Made by a program: the position numbers and the translations under genes | Notes under the pieces: model-generated | Told to the model about the DNA's origin: nothing | The model's database searches: none | What the model saw: only the letters and a program-made list of their open reading frames with translations | In this document: positions 45,498-54,617 of the stretch, in pieces | Position numbering within the stretch: position 1 is the stretch's first letter | Layout: each line of letters begins with the position of its first letter | NCBI RefSeq assembly: GCF_007745175.1 | Contig: NZ_CP036271.1 | Location: 3,670,314 to 3,734,313 of the forward strand | DNA length: 64,000 bases | Direction of reading: 5' to 3' | From: Caulifigura coniformis | GTDB taxonomy: Bacteria; Planctomycetota; Planctomycetia; Planctomycetales; Planctomycetaceae

Positions 45498-46538
45498 ATG
45501 CGGTGGGCGGTCGAGAACTCTGCACTTCTGGCACAGAACCTACTGGCCCAAGTTGACCTCCTGGCCCAGGTTGGAAACCGACCTGTGCGTTCGCCGAGCC
45601 AGGTCGCGATTTTCGCCGTGATCGGGATCGTCATCCTGCTCGGGCTGGTGTTCCTGATCCTCTTCGTGCGGTACTTCAAACTCTGGCTGCGGGCATTCGT
45701 AACCCGGGCCCGGATCAGTCCCCTGGCGATCGTCGTCATGGGCCTGCGAAAAGTGAACCCGACCGCGATCGTTGACGCGAAGATCAGTGCTGTACAGGCC
45801 GGATTGACCGATATCAGCACGGCCGCCATGGAGGCTCACTTCCTCGCCGGCGGTAATCTCCAGCGCTGTATTCGAGCATTGATCGCCGCCCATCGGGCCC
45901 GCATTCCTCTCGACTGGGACACTGCCGCGGCGATCGATCTGGCAGGACGTGACGTCCTCGACGCTGTGCGCACGAGCGTCGATCCCAAGGTCATCGATTG
46001 TCCTGATCCCAGGCTTGGCCGCGGCACGCTCGACGGTGTCGCGAAAGACGGCATTCAGTTGAAGGCGCGCGCCCGGGTCACTGTCCGCACGAACCTCAGC
46101 CAGCTCATCGGCGGGGCGACGGAAGACACCATCATCGCCCGCGTGGGTGAGGGCATCGTGTCGGCCATTGGCTCCTGCCAGACCCACAAGGAAGTGCTCG
46201 CCAACCCGATGCTGATCGCCCGGGCCGTGCTCGAGAAGGGGCTCGATTCCCAGACGGCGTACGAGATCGTCTCAATCGACATTGCCGACATCGACGTGGG
46301 GGACAACGTTGGCGCCCGTCTGCAGGCTGACCAGGCGGAAGCCGACGTGCGCGTCGCCCGGGCCAAGGCCGAAGAGCGACGGGCGGAAGCTGTCGCGACC
46401 GAACAGTCGATGCGGGCCCGTACTCAGGAAAACCGGGCCAAGGTGGTGCTCGCCGAAGCCGAGATTCCGCGGGCCATGGCGGATGCTTTCCGGAAGGGGG
46501 CGATCCGCCTGAATGGCGATCGTTCCCACGGAGGCTGA
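45498..46538 (+). CDS. floA: Flotillin-like protein FloA
   Basis: 346 residues from ATG 45498, with GGAG seven bases upstream. A single membrane helix (about 35-60, [22 protein letters not shown]) is followed by an SPFH/flotillin domain ([62 protein letters not shown]). A coiled coil near the end is rich in Ala and Glu ([27 protein letters not shown]). FloA organises membrane microdomains; its lipids in other bacteria include hopanoid-like terpenoids, and shc is in this window. The N-terminus carries an unusual triple LLAQ repeat (10-24). Confidence 0.95.
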   Translation: MRWAVENSALLAQNLLAQVDLLAQVGNRPVRSPSQVAIFAVIGIVILLGLVFLILFVRYFKLWLRAFVTRARISPLAIVVMGLRKVNPTAIVDAKISAVQAGLTDISTAAMEAHFLAGGNLQRCIRALIAAHRARIPLDWDTAAAIDLAGRDVLDAVRTSVDPKVIDCPDPRLGRGTLDGVAKDGIQLKARARVTVRTNLSQLIGGATEDTIIARVGEGIVSAIGSCQTHKEVLANPMLIARAVLEKGLDSQTAYEIVSIDIADIDVGDNVGARLQADQAEADVRVARAKAEERRAEAVATEQSMRARTQENRAKVVLAEAEIPRAMADAFRKGAIRLNGDRSHGG

Positions 46539-46870
46539 CGCTCGCGCGGGTTGATCCGCGCGATGGAGTTGCCGGGCGTCGCGGCGGGAACGTCGACGCT
46601 CGCACGGGATTGCGGCAATTTTGGCCGCAGTCCGCCGGGTCAGAATCTCGATGGAGGGGATTGACCCCGGGAGACTTCCCGCGAGGATATCGGTGCAGCC
46701 GAAAGGCTGTGCGGCCGGCTGCGGTTCAAAACCGGAAGTCCGGCCTGAGACGCCAGGAGGCGCTCGCGATTGTTGAGAATCGTGCTGTTAAGCAGTACGA
46801 TCCGGGCGAACAGGGACGTTCACGGAAGTTGTAGCGGGCTGACTGTGAACTGACCTGGATCCTGTTTTCC
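46539..46870. other. Intergenic region downstream of floA
   Basis: About 330 bases with no supported gene. It is GC-rich with several short imperfect inverted repeats and no T-run. Confidence 0.35.
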
Positions 46871-47071
46871 ATGACCACCATGCCTCAGACATTGTCCTCC
46901 GAGCAGCAGGAAATCCTGCTTCGGGGTCTGCGCTTCGTGAAGAACGCGGTCGCGCTGGAAATGATCGACTACACGCCGCAGGTCGAAGCCGACCGCCGGC
47001 GACAGTACGCGGCGATTGCAGAACTTGAAGCGTTGATCAACGGCCGGAGTGCTGCCGTTCCGGCACGCTGA
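46871..47071 (+). CDS. Small conserved protein upstream of oleA
   Basis: 66 residues from ATG 46871 (ATG 46880 also possible). The body reads as a helical hairpin: LSSEQQEILLRGLRFVKNAVALEM, then QVEADRRRQYAAIAELEALINGR. Small planctomycete proteins with an EQQEILLRGLRFV-like start are familiar to me but unnamed. It is 26 bases before oleA on the same strand, so co-transcription is likely. No signal or membrane segment is present. Confidence 0.6.
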   Translation: MTTMPQTLSSEQQEILLRGLRFVKNAVALEMIDYTPQVEADRRRQYAAIAELEALINGRSAAVPAR

Positions 47072-47097
47072 TCCGGCAAGGAAGCGGCTCGCCCGTC

Positions 47098-48150
47098 ATG
47101 CGGTACACTGACGTCTGTGTCGAGTCGTTTGCCTGTACGCTTCCCGACGACGTCGTCACGTCCGCGGAGATCGAAGCCCGGCTTGCCCCGGTTTACGAGC
47201 GGCTGGGGCTGCCTGAGGGCCGGCTTGAGCTGATGACGGGCATCCGCGAGCGGCGGTTCTATCCGAACGGGACCCGTCCCGGTGCTGTCAGCGCACGCAC
47301 CGTTCGCAAAGCGATCGAAAAAACGCATCTCACTGCCGGGCAGATCGGGGCCCTGGTCCACGGCTCGGTTTGTCGCGACCAGATGGAGCCCGCGACTGCT
47401 GCGGGCGTCCACAGGGCCGCCGGGCTTCCGTCCGATTGCATGATCATGGACGTCAGCAACGCCTGCCTGGGCTTGCTCAACGGCATGCTGCTGATTGCCG
47501 ACCAGATCGAACTCGGCCGGATCAAGGCCGGCGTGGTCGTCGGAACCGAAACCGGGCGGGATCTTGTGGAAGGAACGATTTCCCGGCTGCTCGCCGATTC
47601 CCGGATCACCCGGAAAGACATCAAGCGAGAATTCGCGTCGTTGACGATCGGGTCGGGATCAGCCGCCATCGTTCTCACCCACCGGAAGATCAGCCAGACG
47701 CAGCGCCGTCTGTTGGGGGGCGCTGTCCTCGCCGACACGTCCAACAGCGAACTGTGCGCAGGAGGCGACCAGGCGGCTGCGATGGGGGCCGCGGCCCCGC
47801 AGATGCAGACCGATTCCGAAGCCCTCCTGCACGCCGGAATCGCACTGGCCGAGAAAACCTGGGAACGCTTCCAGCGCACACTCGAATGGTCGGCCGCCGA
47901 TGTCAGCAAGTGTTTCACGCATCAGGTGGGGAAGGCTCATCGCCAGCTGCTGCTGGAGAAGCTGGGCCTGAGCCAGTCGATCGATTTTCCAACGGTCGAG
48001 TTCCTGGGCAATACAGGAGCGGCCGCTCTTCCGACCGCCGCGGCTCTAGGGTACGAGCAGGGGCATATCGCCGCGGGCGACCGCGTCGCCCTCCTCGGGA
48101 TCGGCAGCGGCCTCAGCTGCATCATGCTGGGCATCGAAGAGGCCCGCTGA
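47098..48150 (+). CDS. oleA: OleA-type fatty-acyl-CoA condensing enzyme (thiolase superfamily)
   Basis: 350 residues from ATG 47098. The order and spacing of motifs follow OleA rather than FabH: EIEARLAPVYERLGL near the start, HGSVCRDQMEPAT with Glu97, DVSNACLGLLNGM with Cys123, FTHQVGKAH with His275, LGNTGAAALP with Asn305, and the ending RVALLGIGSGLSC. In Xanthomonas OleA the equivalent Glu, Cys, His and Asn carry out head-to-head condensation of two fatty acyl-CoAs to a beta-keto acid, the first step of long-chain olefin synthesis. oleB, oleC and oleD are not adjacent, so the end product is uncertain. A ketone or olefin would be membrane-active. Confidence 0.8.
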   Translation: MRYTDVCVESFACTLPDDVVTSAEIEARLAPVYERLGLPEGRLELMTGIRERRFYPNGTRPGAVSARTVRKAIEKTHLTAGQIGALVHGSVCRDQMEPATAAGVHRAAGLPSDCMIMDVSNACLGLLNGMLLIADQIELGRIKAGVVVGTETGRDLVEGTISRLLADSRITRKDIKREFASLTIGSGSAAIVLTHRKISQTQRRLLGGAVLADTSNSELCAGGDQAAAMGAAAPQMQTDSEALLHAGIALAEKTWERFQRTLEWSAADVSKCFTHQVGKAHRQLLLEKLGLSQSIDFPTVEFLGNTGAAALPTAAALGYEQGHIAAGDRVALLGIGSGLSCIMLGIEEAR

Positions 48151-48523
48151 AACGCGCAGCGTCCTACCCGGCAACAGCCTGCTGATTCCGCGAACCCCAC
48201 CACAATTGCCCATTCTCGAGGGGGCAGTCAGCGGCTCGCGATCGTGAGGGCACGGCCTTGAAACGCTCGCTCCCAGGAGTGCAGAGGGAGGGGCGCATGG
48301 TGAGGCCCTGATTCATGCAGGCAGGTCGGGCGGCAGGATCTGCGCGAAACGTCACAACCCAGCCGGAACATTCCACCGTCTCGGGGGGCCCGTAAGAACC
48401 TGATTCATGTGCAGATTCAGTGAAGGGGCGCGGCCAAGTCTGCCGAAACCTTTCCAGACAAATGCGTGCAAGCTGCACGGTGGAGACGAATGTCTCCGGA
48501 TTCGGCCACGGAAGGAAATTGCA
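48151..48523. other. Intergenic region upstream of the 71-residue gene
   Basis: About 373 bases. The motif CCTGATTCATG occurs twice (about 48308 and 48401), but no repeat array or gene is evident. Open frames here are not credible. Confidence 0.35.
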
Positions 48524-48739
48524 ATGCGCCATCGTCTTCGCCTCTTCACTGGCATGACCTGCGAAGAGGAAACCCCGAAGGTTTCCGTCAGCTTCGGCGA
48601 GTTCCGGAGAATCGTGGCCGACGCCCAGCGTGTGCAGAGAACCTGGCTCGGCGACTTCGACGGCGAAACGCTGCAGATTCCGGAAGACCTCCTGCACGTT
48701 CTCACGGCCTACCGCACGACCATGCTTCCCGGGGCCTGA
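48524..48739 (+). CDS. Small conserved cytoplasmic protein, 71 residues
   Basis: From ATG 48524, with GAAGGA eight bases upstream. The protein reads RHRLRLFTGMTCEEETPKVSVSFGEF, then ADAQRVQRTWLGDFDGETLQIPEDLLHVLTAYR. The V.V.lgef..iv.DA...R.WL.DF....i..DL..VL.aY pattern recurs in small planctomycete proteins of unknown role. No signal or membrane helix is present. Codon use matches the surroundings, which supports a real gene. Confidence 0.7.
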   Translation: MRHRLRLFTGMTCEEETPKVSVSFGEFRRIVADAQRVQRTWLGDFDGETLQIPEDLLHVLTAYRTTMLPGA

Positions 48740-48926
48740 ACAGTCAGTGGATCGCGAGCCGCTGCATTGTGGGAGCAGCGGCCGCGATGAAGGGCTTCTT
48801 GCAGCGTCACAGCTCCGGATCAGGGCGTCACGGGCTCTGCCGGCGCGGTCGTGAGCGACGTCCGCCCGGGTTGACGTCTTTTCCCCAGCCAACGGCCCCG
48901 GGGCGTCCGGCACGCAGGGGAGCGGC

Positions 48927-49322
48927 CTACTTCTTTCCGTAGACCGCCTGCGGGTCAAAGACCCGGCTGCCGACGACGCTGATGGCGCCTGACGTCGGGT
49001 CGATCTTCCTGAAGAAGCAGGAACGATAACCCTCGTGGCACGCCGCGCCACCGATCTGGTTCACCCGGACGAGCAGGGTGTCGGCATCGCAATCGAACCA
49101 CAGCGACTTCAGCTCCTGCACGTTGCCGCTCTCTTCTCCCTTTCGCCACAGCTTCTTCCGGCTGCGGCTGTAATAAACGACGCGCCCCGTCTTGAGCGTC
49201 TCCTCGTACGCTTCGTGATTCATATAGGCCAGCATCAGCACGTCGCCCGTCGCGTCATCCTGCGCGATGACGGGGATCAGTTCGGTCTTCTGGAAATCGG
49301 GAGCAGAGGCGGACGCGGACAT
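48927..49322 (-). CDS. hisI: Phosphoribosyl-AMP cyclohydrolase
   Basis: 131 residues from ATG 49322. The family signature is intact: [45 protein letters not shown], and the metal ligands in [31 protein letters not shown] (D-C-D-A-D and the later Cys-His). HisI opens the adenine ring of phosphoribosyl-AMP, step three of histidine synthesis. There is no HisE fusion. No other his genes are adjacent, which is common in this phylum. Confidence 0.96.
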   Translation of the reverse strand: MSASASAPDFQKTELIPVIAQDDATGDVLMLAYMNHEAYEETLKTGRVVYYSRSRKKLWRKGEESGNVQELKSLWFDCDADTLLVRVNQIGGAACHEGYRSCFFRKIDPTSGAISVVGSRVFDPQAVYGKK

Positions 49323-49545
49323 CGGAACGGTGATGAGGGAGAAGGGGGGAAGCGACAGGCGTGGGACACAGCCTCGAAGGCACGGTTCGCAATGATAACA
49401 GGCGGGGGCGTCCTGTGAGTCGCCACGGGGAGGCCGGTCGTCTGAATCTGAAGTGGACCGGTTTTGTCACCCGGATGTCGCACCTATGATCCAGTGCCCT
49501 CGTTGAGTCATTCCTCCTGGTCGCCCAGCCCGAAACGGATCTGCC

Positions 49546-50334
49546 ATGGACCTCAAGCTCGCAGGAAAGCGGACGCTTGTGACCGGTTCCACGAAAGGGA
49601 TCGGCCTCGCGATTGCGACGACGCTCGCGCAGGAAGGGGCCAGAGTCATTCTGAACGGCCGCTCCGCGGCGTCGGTGGCAGAGGCGCGCGAGCAACTGCG
49701 CCGGAATGCTCCGTCCGCGACCGTAGATGACTTCGTCGGCGATCTCTCCGATGCGGCAGTCGCCGCGCGGCTCTACGAGGCGTTTCCCGAAGTCGACATC
49801 CTCGTGAACAACCTGGGGATCTTCGAACCCAAGCCGTTCGAGGAGATTCCCGACGCCGATTGGCGTCGCTTCTTTGAAGTCAACGTCCTCAGCGGCGTTC
49901 GCCTGAGCCGTCTGTATCTGCCCGGAATGAAACAGAGGAACTGGGGGCGGATCGTCTTTATCAGCAGCGAAAGCGGCGTGCAGATTCCTTCGGAGATGAT
50001 TCACTACGGCATGACGAAGACCGCGCAGCTGGCCGTTTCGCGGGGACTGGCCGAAACCTGTGCCGGCACTGCCGTCACCGTCAACGCCGTGCTTCCCGGG
50101 CCGACGCGCTCGGCCGGCGTCGACGAATTCGTCAGCCAGCTGAGCAAGGGCAAGCCGTTCGATCAGTTCGAGCAGCAGTTCTTCGAGGAAATGCGACCGA
50201 CCTCGCTGCTGAAACGCTTCGCCACCACGGAGGAAGTCGCCAGCCTCGTCGCCTATGTCTGCAGCCCTCTCGCGTCGGCCACCAACGGCGCGGCGTTGCG
50301 GGTCGATGGCGGAGTCATCCGCTCCTGTTTCTGA
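49546..50334 (+). CDS. SDR-family oxidoreductase
   Basis: 262 residues from ATG 49546. The NAD(P) site is TGSTKGIG (13-20), followed by NNLGIF, the catalytic serine strand IVFISSESGV and the Tyr-x-x-x-Lys pair (HYGMTKTAQ, Tyr154/Lys158). VNAVLPGPTRS and the ending ATNGAALRVDGG complete the classical SDR architecture. The substrate cannot be read; relatives include 3-oxoacyl-ACP reductases and sugar dehydrogenases. It converges on the LRR gene with a 36-base gap. Confidence 0.92.
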   Translation: MDLKLAGKRTLVTGSTKGIGLAIATTLAQEGARVILNGRSAASVAEAREQLRRNAPSATVDDFVGDLSDAAVAARLYEAFPEVDILVNNLGIFEPKPFEEIPDADWRRFFEVNVLSGVRLSRLYLPGMKQRNWGRIVFISSESGVQIPSEMIHYGMTKTAQLAVSRGLAETCAGTAVTVNAVLPGPTRSAGVDEFVSQLSKGKPFDQFEQQFFEEMRPTSLLKRFATTEEVASLVAYVCSPLASATNGAALRVDGGVIRSCF

Positions 50335-50370
50335 ACATCCCTGCGGGGCGCACGTCGTGCCTGAGGGGAG

Positions 50371-51720
50371 TCAGTGCTCGTGCCTGCCGGGATCGTCGCG
50401 CAGGTGTGTCTGGTCGCGGTGAAAGTGAATGTCCGGCCGCTGCTTGAGCAGAGCCGACAGCCCTTCGTCCGTGCATTTTCCCCGATCGAGATACAGGGAT
50501 TCGAGTGCTTCAAGTCGGGCGAGGGCAGGGAGCGCGGCATCGGTGATCGGAACGTCGATCAGATGGAGAAAGCGAAGCTGCTTGAGGCCGCCAATCCCGC
50601 TCATTGCCGCATCCGTCACCAGCGGAGCCCTCAACCGAAGTTGAACGAGGGGCAGCCGGCAGAGTGCACCCGCGCCCGCATCGGTGAGGGAGTCGGACCA
50701 TACGATCAACTCGGACACCCCCGGCAGCCTTCCCACGGCCGTCGCCTGCGAATCGGTCAGGTCGCCGCCGAATTTCAGCCGCCGGAGCTTCGGCAAACCT
50801 GTGAGCAGTGAGAGGTCGGCCCCCTGCGGAACTCCTGCATCGAGTTCGAGGACTTCCAGTCCTTCGCAGCCCGACTGCAGTTCCTTCCAGTCTGAATCGG
50901 AGATCGGAGCGGACATCGAGATTGCTCTCTTGTTCCCGGTGCGGACGGCCTCGATCTGCTCCTTCCAGCCGGCCTGCGGTGCTGGAACAGCGGTCTCCGT
51001 TGGGCGGCCCGGCTCGCGGCAGCCCGACTCCAGCACCGCCGTGGCGATGGCGACCACGAACACCAGTCGCTTCAGCCATTCGCCTACGGGCACGAACTTC
51101 GATGCCACGACGGCCCGCGTCGGGACGAGGCCGGCCACCGTGGCGGGATCCGCAGTCAGCAGAACCATCGGCGCTTCCGCGGGCCAGCTTGCGTCCAGTT
51201 CCGTGACAACGGGGAGCACGGCCTCGACCGGATCGCCGTCGACAACGCACAGGTCCGTACCCGAGTTCGTCACGCTGTACCCCGCTTCCTGCAATTGCGC
51301 TGTGAGAACGTCTCGAAAGGCCCGATCCGCGCTCACCACTCGTGCGCTGCCTCCGCTGCCTGTTCGTGGCATCCGTGTGGAGTGATCAGCCGACGCGATC
51401 TCTTCGAGTCCGGCCGTCAGCGGCAACGGCGCGCGTTCGCCGCGCAGAGTTTCAACTTCCTGTTGAATCCGTCGTGCGAGGCCCGGCCAGTCAACGATGA
51501 CGGCGGCGGGCCAGTCGCCTCGGGAACGGAGCAGGGAAGCGCACCACGGTGAACGGACGCAGACGATCCGGGCACCGGCAAACGCAGCCAGGAATCTCCG
51601 GATGCTCTCGCCGGAAAACTGGTCGGGATGATCGAGGGCGATGCAGACCATGGCCGCGTCATCCACGCGCGTCGGAAGGTCGGCCCGCTCCCGGACCATG
51701 AACGCGTCGCGCTCCAGCAA
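50371..51720 (-). CDS. Receiver-like domain joined in frame to a leucine-rich-repeat lipoprotein
   Basis: One open frame, 449 residues from TTG 51720. The first ~210 residues look like a soluble response-regulator-like alpha/beta domain (RVVSADRAFRDVLTAQLQEAGY, APMVLLTADPATVAGL, AVVASKFVPVGEWLKRL). Residues 215-236 then read like a lipoprotein signal with lipobox LESGC (LVFVVAIATAVLESGCREPG). From about 270 are leucine-rich repeats (LEVLELDAG, LRRLKFGGD, VSELIVWSD, LVQLRLRAP, LRFLHLIDV, LESLYLDRG). Upstream, GGGAG precedes a CTG (51771) in the same frame, which may be the true start. It is either one membrane-spanning protein or two genes fused without a stop; a GTG near the FVP codons could start the lipoprotein. 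Confidence 0.65.
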   Translation of the reverse strand: MLERDAFMVRERADLPTRVDDAAMVCIALDHPDQFSGESIRRFLAAFAGARIVCVRSPWCASLLRSRGDWPAAVIVDWPGLARRIQQEVETLRGERAPLPLTAGLEEIASADHSTRMPRTGSGGSARVVSADRAFRDVLTAQLQEAGYSVTNSGTDLCVVDGDPVEAVLPVVTELDASWPAEAPMVLLTADPATVAGLVPTRAVVASKFVPVGEWLKRLVFVVAIATAVLESGCREPGRPTETAVPAPQAGWKEQIEAVRTGNKRAISMSAPISDSDWKELQSGCEGLEVLELDAGVPQGADLSLLTGLPKLRRLKFGGDLTDSQATAVGRLPGVSELIVWSDSLTDAGAGALCRLPLVQLRLRAPLVTDAAMSGIGGLKQLRFLHLIDVPITDAALPALARLEALESLYLDRGKCTDEGLSALLKQRPDIHFHRDQTHLRDDPGRHEH

Positions 51721-51771
51721 CGGCCGAAATTCGGCGCGACTCGATTCGACTCCGATCAGCCAGGCGTTCAG

Positions 51772-52261
51772 TGCGGCTCCCCCTGATGAGTAGTGCTGTC
51801 AGGGGGACACCATCCTCGAACTCGGCCCTCAGGGACAAGTCCACCAATCCTGCCCATCCCGCCGCCCCGCACGGCGGCACAGATTACCGGACCCGGACAG
51901 CTCTCCGAGACCGCAAAGTCACTCGATGTCAAGGGGCTATCGCGGCAGTTTCTGCCGAAGTTGACATCCAAGTGAACTCGTTGCCGCGGCTACTGTCGTC
52001 GAATGAATTACAAACTCGCCGGGAAACGAATTGGAAAATTGACCTTGATTCCCGGGCTGAGGTTTTTGCTTCGCGCGCAATGGAATGCGTGCAAGGCTGC
52101 GATTTACCTAGCGAAATCGCATTTCTGACGCTGCGTGCCTGGGCTCGGCACGCCCTTCGCAATTGTCATTTCGCGTCGCCGGGGTGCGACGGTCGAGATG
52201 CCTCGACTGGCCTCGAACGACGGTAAGCCAGCGAAACTTTTCCAAGGATACGGAGCGAATC
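51772..52261. other. Region upstream of csrA
   Basis: About 490 bases. From about 51960 the GC drops and a hairpin GCGTGCC/GGCACGC (52133-52153) lies ~108 bases before csrA. A 41-codon open frame (52003-52128) has no ribosome site. The structured leader may regulate csrA; this is not demonstrated. Confidence 0.4.
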
Positions 52262-52480
52262 ATGTTGGTCCTGACCCGCAAGACTGCTGAAACGATTCAG
52301 ATTGGCAACGACGTTGTGATCAAAGTGATCTACTGCGGCCGAGGCCGGGTGAAGATCGGTGTCGAAGCTCCGGGAGACGTGCGTGTCGTCCGGGGGGAAT
52401 TGCTCGAGCCGGCTGCCATCAAGCGGCTGCTCAATGTCACCGTCGAGAACACCCGCCCCGCCGCTGTCCCGGTCGCCTGA
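52262..52480 (+). CDS. csrA: Carbon storage regulator
   Basis: 72 residues from ATG 52262, with GGAG about nine bases upstream. The sequence opens MLVLTRKTAETIQIGNDVVI and continues IKVIYCGRGRVKIGVEAPGDVRVVRGEL, which is classical CsrA with the RNA-binding Arg residues near the end of the last strand (VRVVRGELLEP). A short Asn/Pro/Ala tail extends it by ~15 residues. CsrA binds GGA motifs in mRNA leaders and controls translation. Downstream (68 bases) is the S41 protease gene on the same strand. Confidence 0.96.
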   Translation: MLVLTRKTAETIQIGNDVVIKVIYCGRGRVKIGVEAPGDVRVVRGELLEPAAIKRLLNVTVENTRPAAVPVA

Positions 52481-52547
52481 ACCACCCTTCAGCTTCTGTC
52501 TCTCTCACTGCGTCTGACTTCACACCTCTTCCGCAAGGACATCGGCA

Positions 52548-54377
52548 ATGACTGCTCGATCCACTCTCACCAAGATCCACTCGAAGTTGTTTCAGCTGAT
52601 CACCGGCCTGCTGCTGCTCGCGGCGGTTGTCGCCGCCGAATCTCCGGTCGTGAAAACCTCGGTCACGACTCCTTCCTTCAACCCCGAGACCAGTGCGTTG
52701 CTGTCAGCTCCCACGGCTGACGAGGACCTGCTTTCTGTCGGCGAAGAGTTTCATCCGGAGGTGGGCATCGGCCCGCCGACTCGTGTGACCCGCACGGCCT
52801 TGAGGCCTGAGGCGGGGAGCAACTCGAACTTCGTCCTTCCCATGCAGCCGGGCGCTCCCGTCCTGGGTGGGCAGTCGATCGGAGGCCGAATCGGCCAGCA
52901 GTGGAATGTTCCGGAGCCGGCGCCCTACGCCCCGAAGACTCCTTCGCAGACCGAGCGGACTCCCCAGGAGAAGATCGCGGCCCGGGCGCTCGATTCGCGG
53001 ATGGTCGGATTTCAGCAGACCGCTTCGTTCAACCAGATCGCCAACCTGTTCACCGAAGCATCGCGGATGATCGACGCCCGGCATGTGAATCCTCCTTCCT
53101 ACGAGCAGCGGACCTCGGCCGCCCTGGCCAATGTGGCCCACGCCATCTCCAGCCCCGAGTTCCTGCAGGCCAACCGTGTGAATCCGAACCCGCAGGCCGT
53201 TGCGGCCCTGCAGCAGGAACTCATGCAGATGGCTCAATCGCAGCCGGCACGCAGCTCGGGCGAAGCCCTGGGCCTGATGCAGTGGGCCGCGGAAATGGCC
53301 AGCCAGCGGATCGGAGTCCGTCGTGAAGCGATTGCCCTCGAATTCCTGAACGGCACCCTCGATTCGCTCGATCGGTACTCCGCCTTCGTCCCGGCGAAAA
53401 CCCAGATGGGACCGAGTGCGGCCCTCGAAGAACGGATTGTCGGCATCGGCGTGGAACTGAAGACGCATGACCGCGGCGTGCTGGTGATGAGCGTGATCGA
53501 CAACGGTCCTGCGGCCGGAGCCGGTCTGCGGAAAGGGGACGTGATCGTGGCCATCAACGGCCGCAGCCTGGGGGGCCTCGGCCTCAGCCAGGCGGCGGAC
53601 CTGATCGGCGGACCCCAGGGTTCGGCGGTGCAGATGGTGGTCGACCGTCAGGGGCAGCAGTTCCAGGCCTCGGTTGTTCGCCGGTCGGTGTATGTCAGCA
53701 GTGTGGTTGATGCGAAGTTCCTCGATTCGAGCCGCACGATCGGTTACGTCCGGATCAAGCAGTTTTCAGATTCCACCTCGGAGGACCTGGCCAAGGAGAT
53801 GGCGAAGCTGCACAACGCCGGGATGAAGTCGGTTGTGCTCGACCTGCGTGGGAATCCAGGCGGACTGCTGACCGAGTGCGTCGAAGTCAGCGACCAGTTT
53901 CTCCCCGCCGGCACGATCGTGATGACGAAAGGCCGCACGTCGGGTGACAACTCGAGCTACTCGGCCAAACGCGCCGGAACCTGGAGCATGCCGCTGGTCG
54001 TCCTGGTCGACGATCACAGTGCCTCGGCGAGCGAGATTTTCGCGGCCGCAGTCCAGGAAAATGGTCGCGGAGTGGTGGTGGGCCGGAACTCCTACGGCAA
54101 GGGAACCGTGCAGACGCACTTCCCGCTGCAGTCGGTTTCGGGAGAACTGAAGCTGACGACCGCCAAGTTTTACTCCCCGAGCGGTCGTGAAATGTCGGGA
54201 CACGGCGTGCAGCCGGATGTCCAGGTCTCCAAAGCACCGGGGGCGATCGAGACGGACGAGATGCGTGATCCAGATCTCCTGGCGGCCCTGCGGGTGATGC
54301 AGGGCGGGCGGCCCGCGCAGCTCGCCCAGGAGGCCGGACAGGTCAACCGCCACCTCGGCGGAACCTTCGGCCGGTGA
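52548..54377 (+). CDS. S41 C-terminal processing peptidase
   Basis: 609 residues from ATG 52548. A signal/anchor helix (about 12-31) is followed by a Pro/Gln-rich region to about 130 and a helical segment. The PDZ domain is at about 300-375 (GIGVELKTHDRGVLVMSVIDNGPAAGAGLRKGDVIVAINGRSLGG). The protease core has DLRGNPGGLLTECVEVSDQF, then VLVDDHSASASEIFAAAVQ with Ser493 as nucleophile and SYGKGTVQTHF with Lys518. The 25-residue spacing of this dyad is canonical, so the enzyme should be active. It likely trims exported or membrane proteins. A strong terminator follows. Confidence 0.95.
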   Translation: MTARSTLTKIHSKLFQLITGLLLLAAVVAAESPVVKTSVTTPSFNPETSALLSAPTADEDLLSVGEEFHPEVGIGPPTRVTRTALRPEAGSNSNFVLPMQPGAPVLGGQSIGGRIGQQWNVPEPAPYAPKTPSQTERTPQEKIAARALDSRMVGFQQTASFNQIANLFTEASRMIDARHVNPPSYEQRTSAALANVAHAISSPEFLQANRVNPNPQAVAALQQELMQMAQSQPARSSGEALGLMQWAAEMASQRIGVRREAIALEFLNGTLDSLDRYSAFVPAKTQMGPSAALEERIVGIGVELKTHDRGVLVMSVIDNGPAAGAGLRKGDVIVAINGRSLGGLGLSQAADLIGGPQGSAVQMVVDRQGQQFQASVVRRSVYVSSVVDAKFLDSSRTIGYVRIKQFSDSTSEDLAKEMAKLHNAGMKSVVLDLRGNPGGLLTECVEVSDQFLPAGTIVMTKGRTSGDNSSYSAKRAGTWSMPLVVLVDDHSASASEIFAAAVQENGRGVVVGRNSYGKGTVQTHFPLQSVSGELKLTTAKFYSPSGREMSGHGVQPDVQVSKAPGAIETDEMRDPDLLAALRVMQGGRPAQLAQEAGQVNRHLGGTFGR

Positions 54378-54401
54378 ACGCAGATTGAACGTCGAGACAA
54401 G

Positions 54402-54438
54402 ACAGGTCGCAGCCTGACCCAGGGCTGCGACCTGTTTT
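54402..54438 (+). terminator. Intrinsic terminator after the S41 peptidase
   Basis: Thirteen perfect pairs (54402-54414 with 54423-54435) around an eight-base loop, followed by TTTT (54435-54438), 25 bases after the stop. Confidence 0.9.
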
Positions 54439-54617
54439 CGTTGAATCCGCCGGGCGGGCCGGGAGAAAACCGGCATTGTCAGCCGGAGCAGGGCGGGGGT
54501 AAAAACCGCACCGTTTCCGACGATCGGTGAACGTCACCGCCATCGCCGGCCCGCTGCGAATTTGTCACAGACCGTTGTCGTTCTCCAGGGCGGCGATGGC
54601 GGGCAGGATGCCCTTTC

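Noticed and set aside
48164-49051. Minus-strand open frame across the 71-residue gene and hisI end
   Set aside because: It overlaps two better-supported genes and shows no domain; its frame is antisense to the well-spaced ATG at 48524.
52003-52128. 41-codon open frame upstream of csrA
   Set aside because: No ribosome site and no conserved features; kept only as part of the possible leader.
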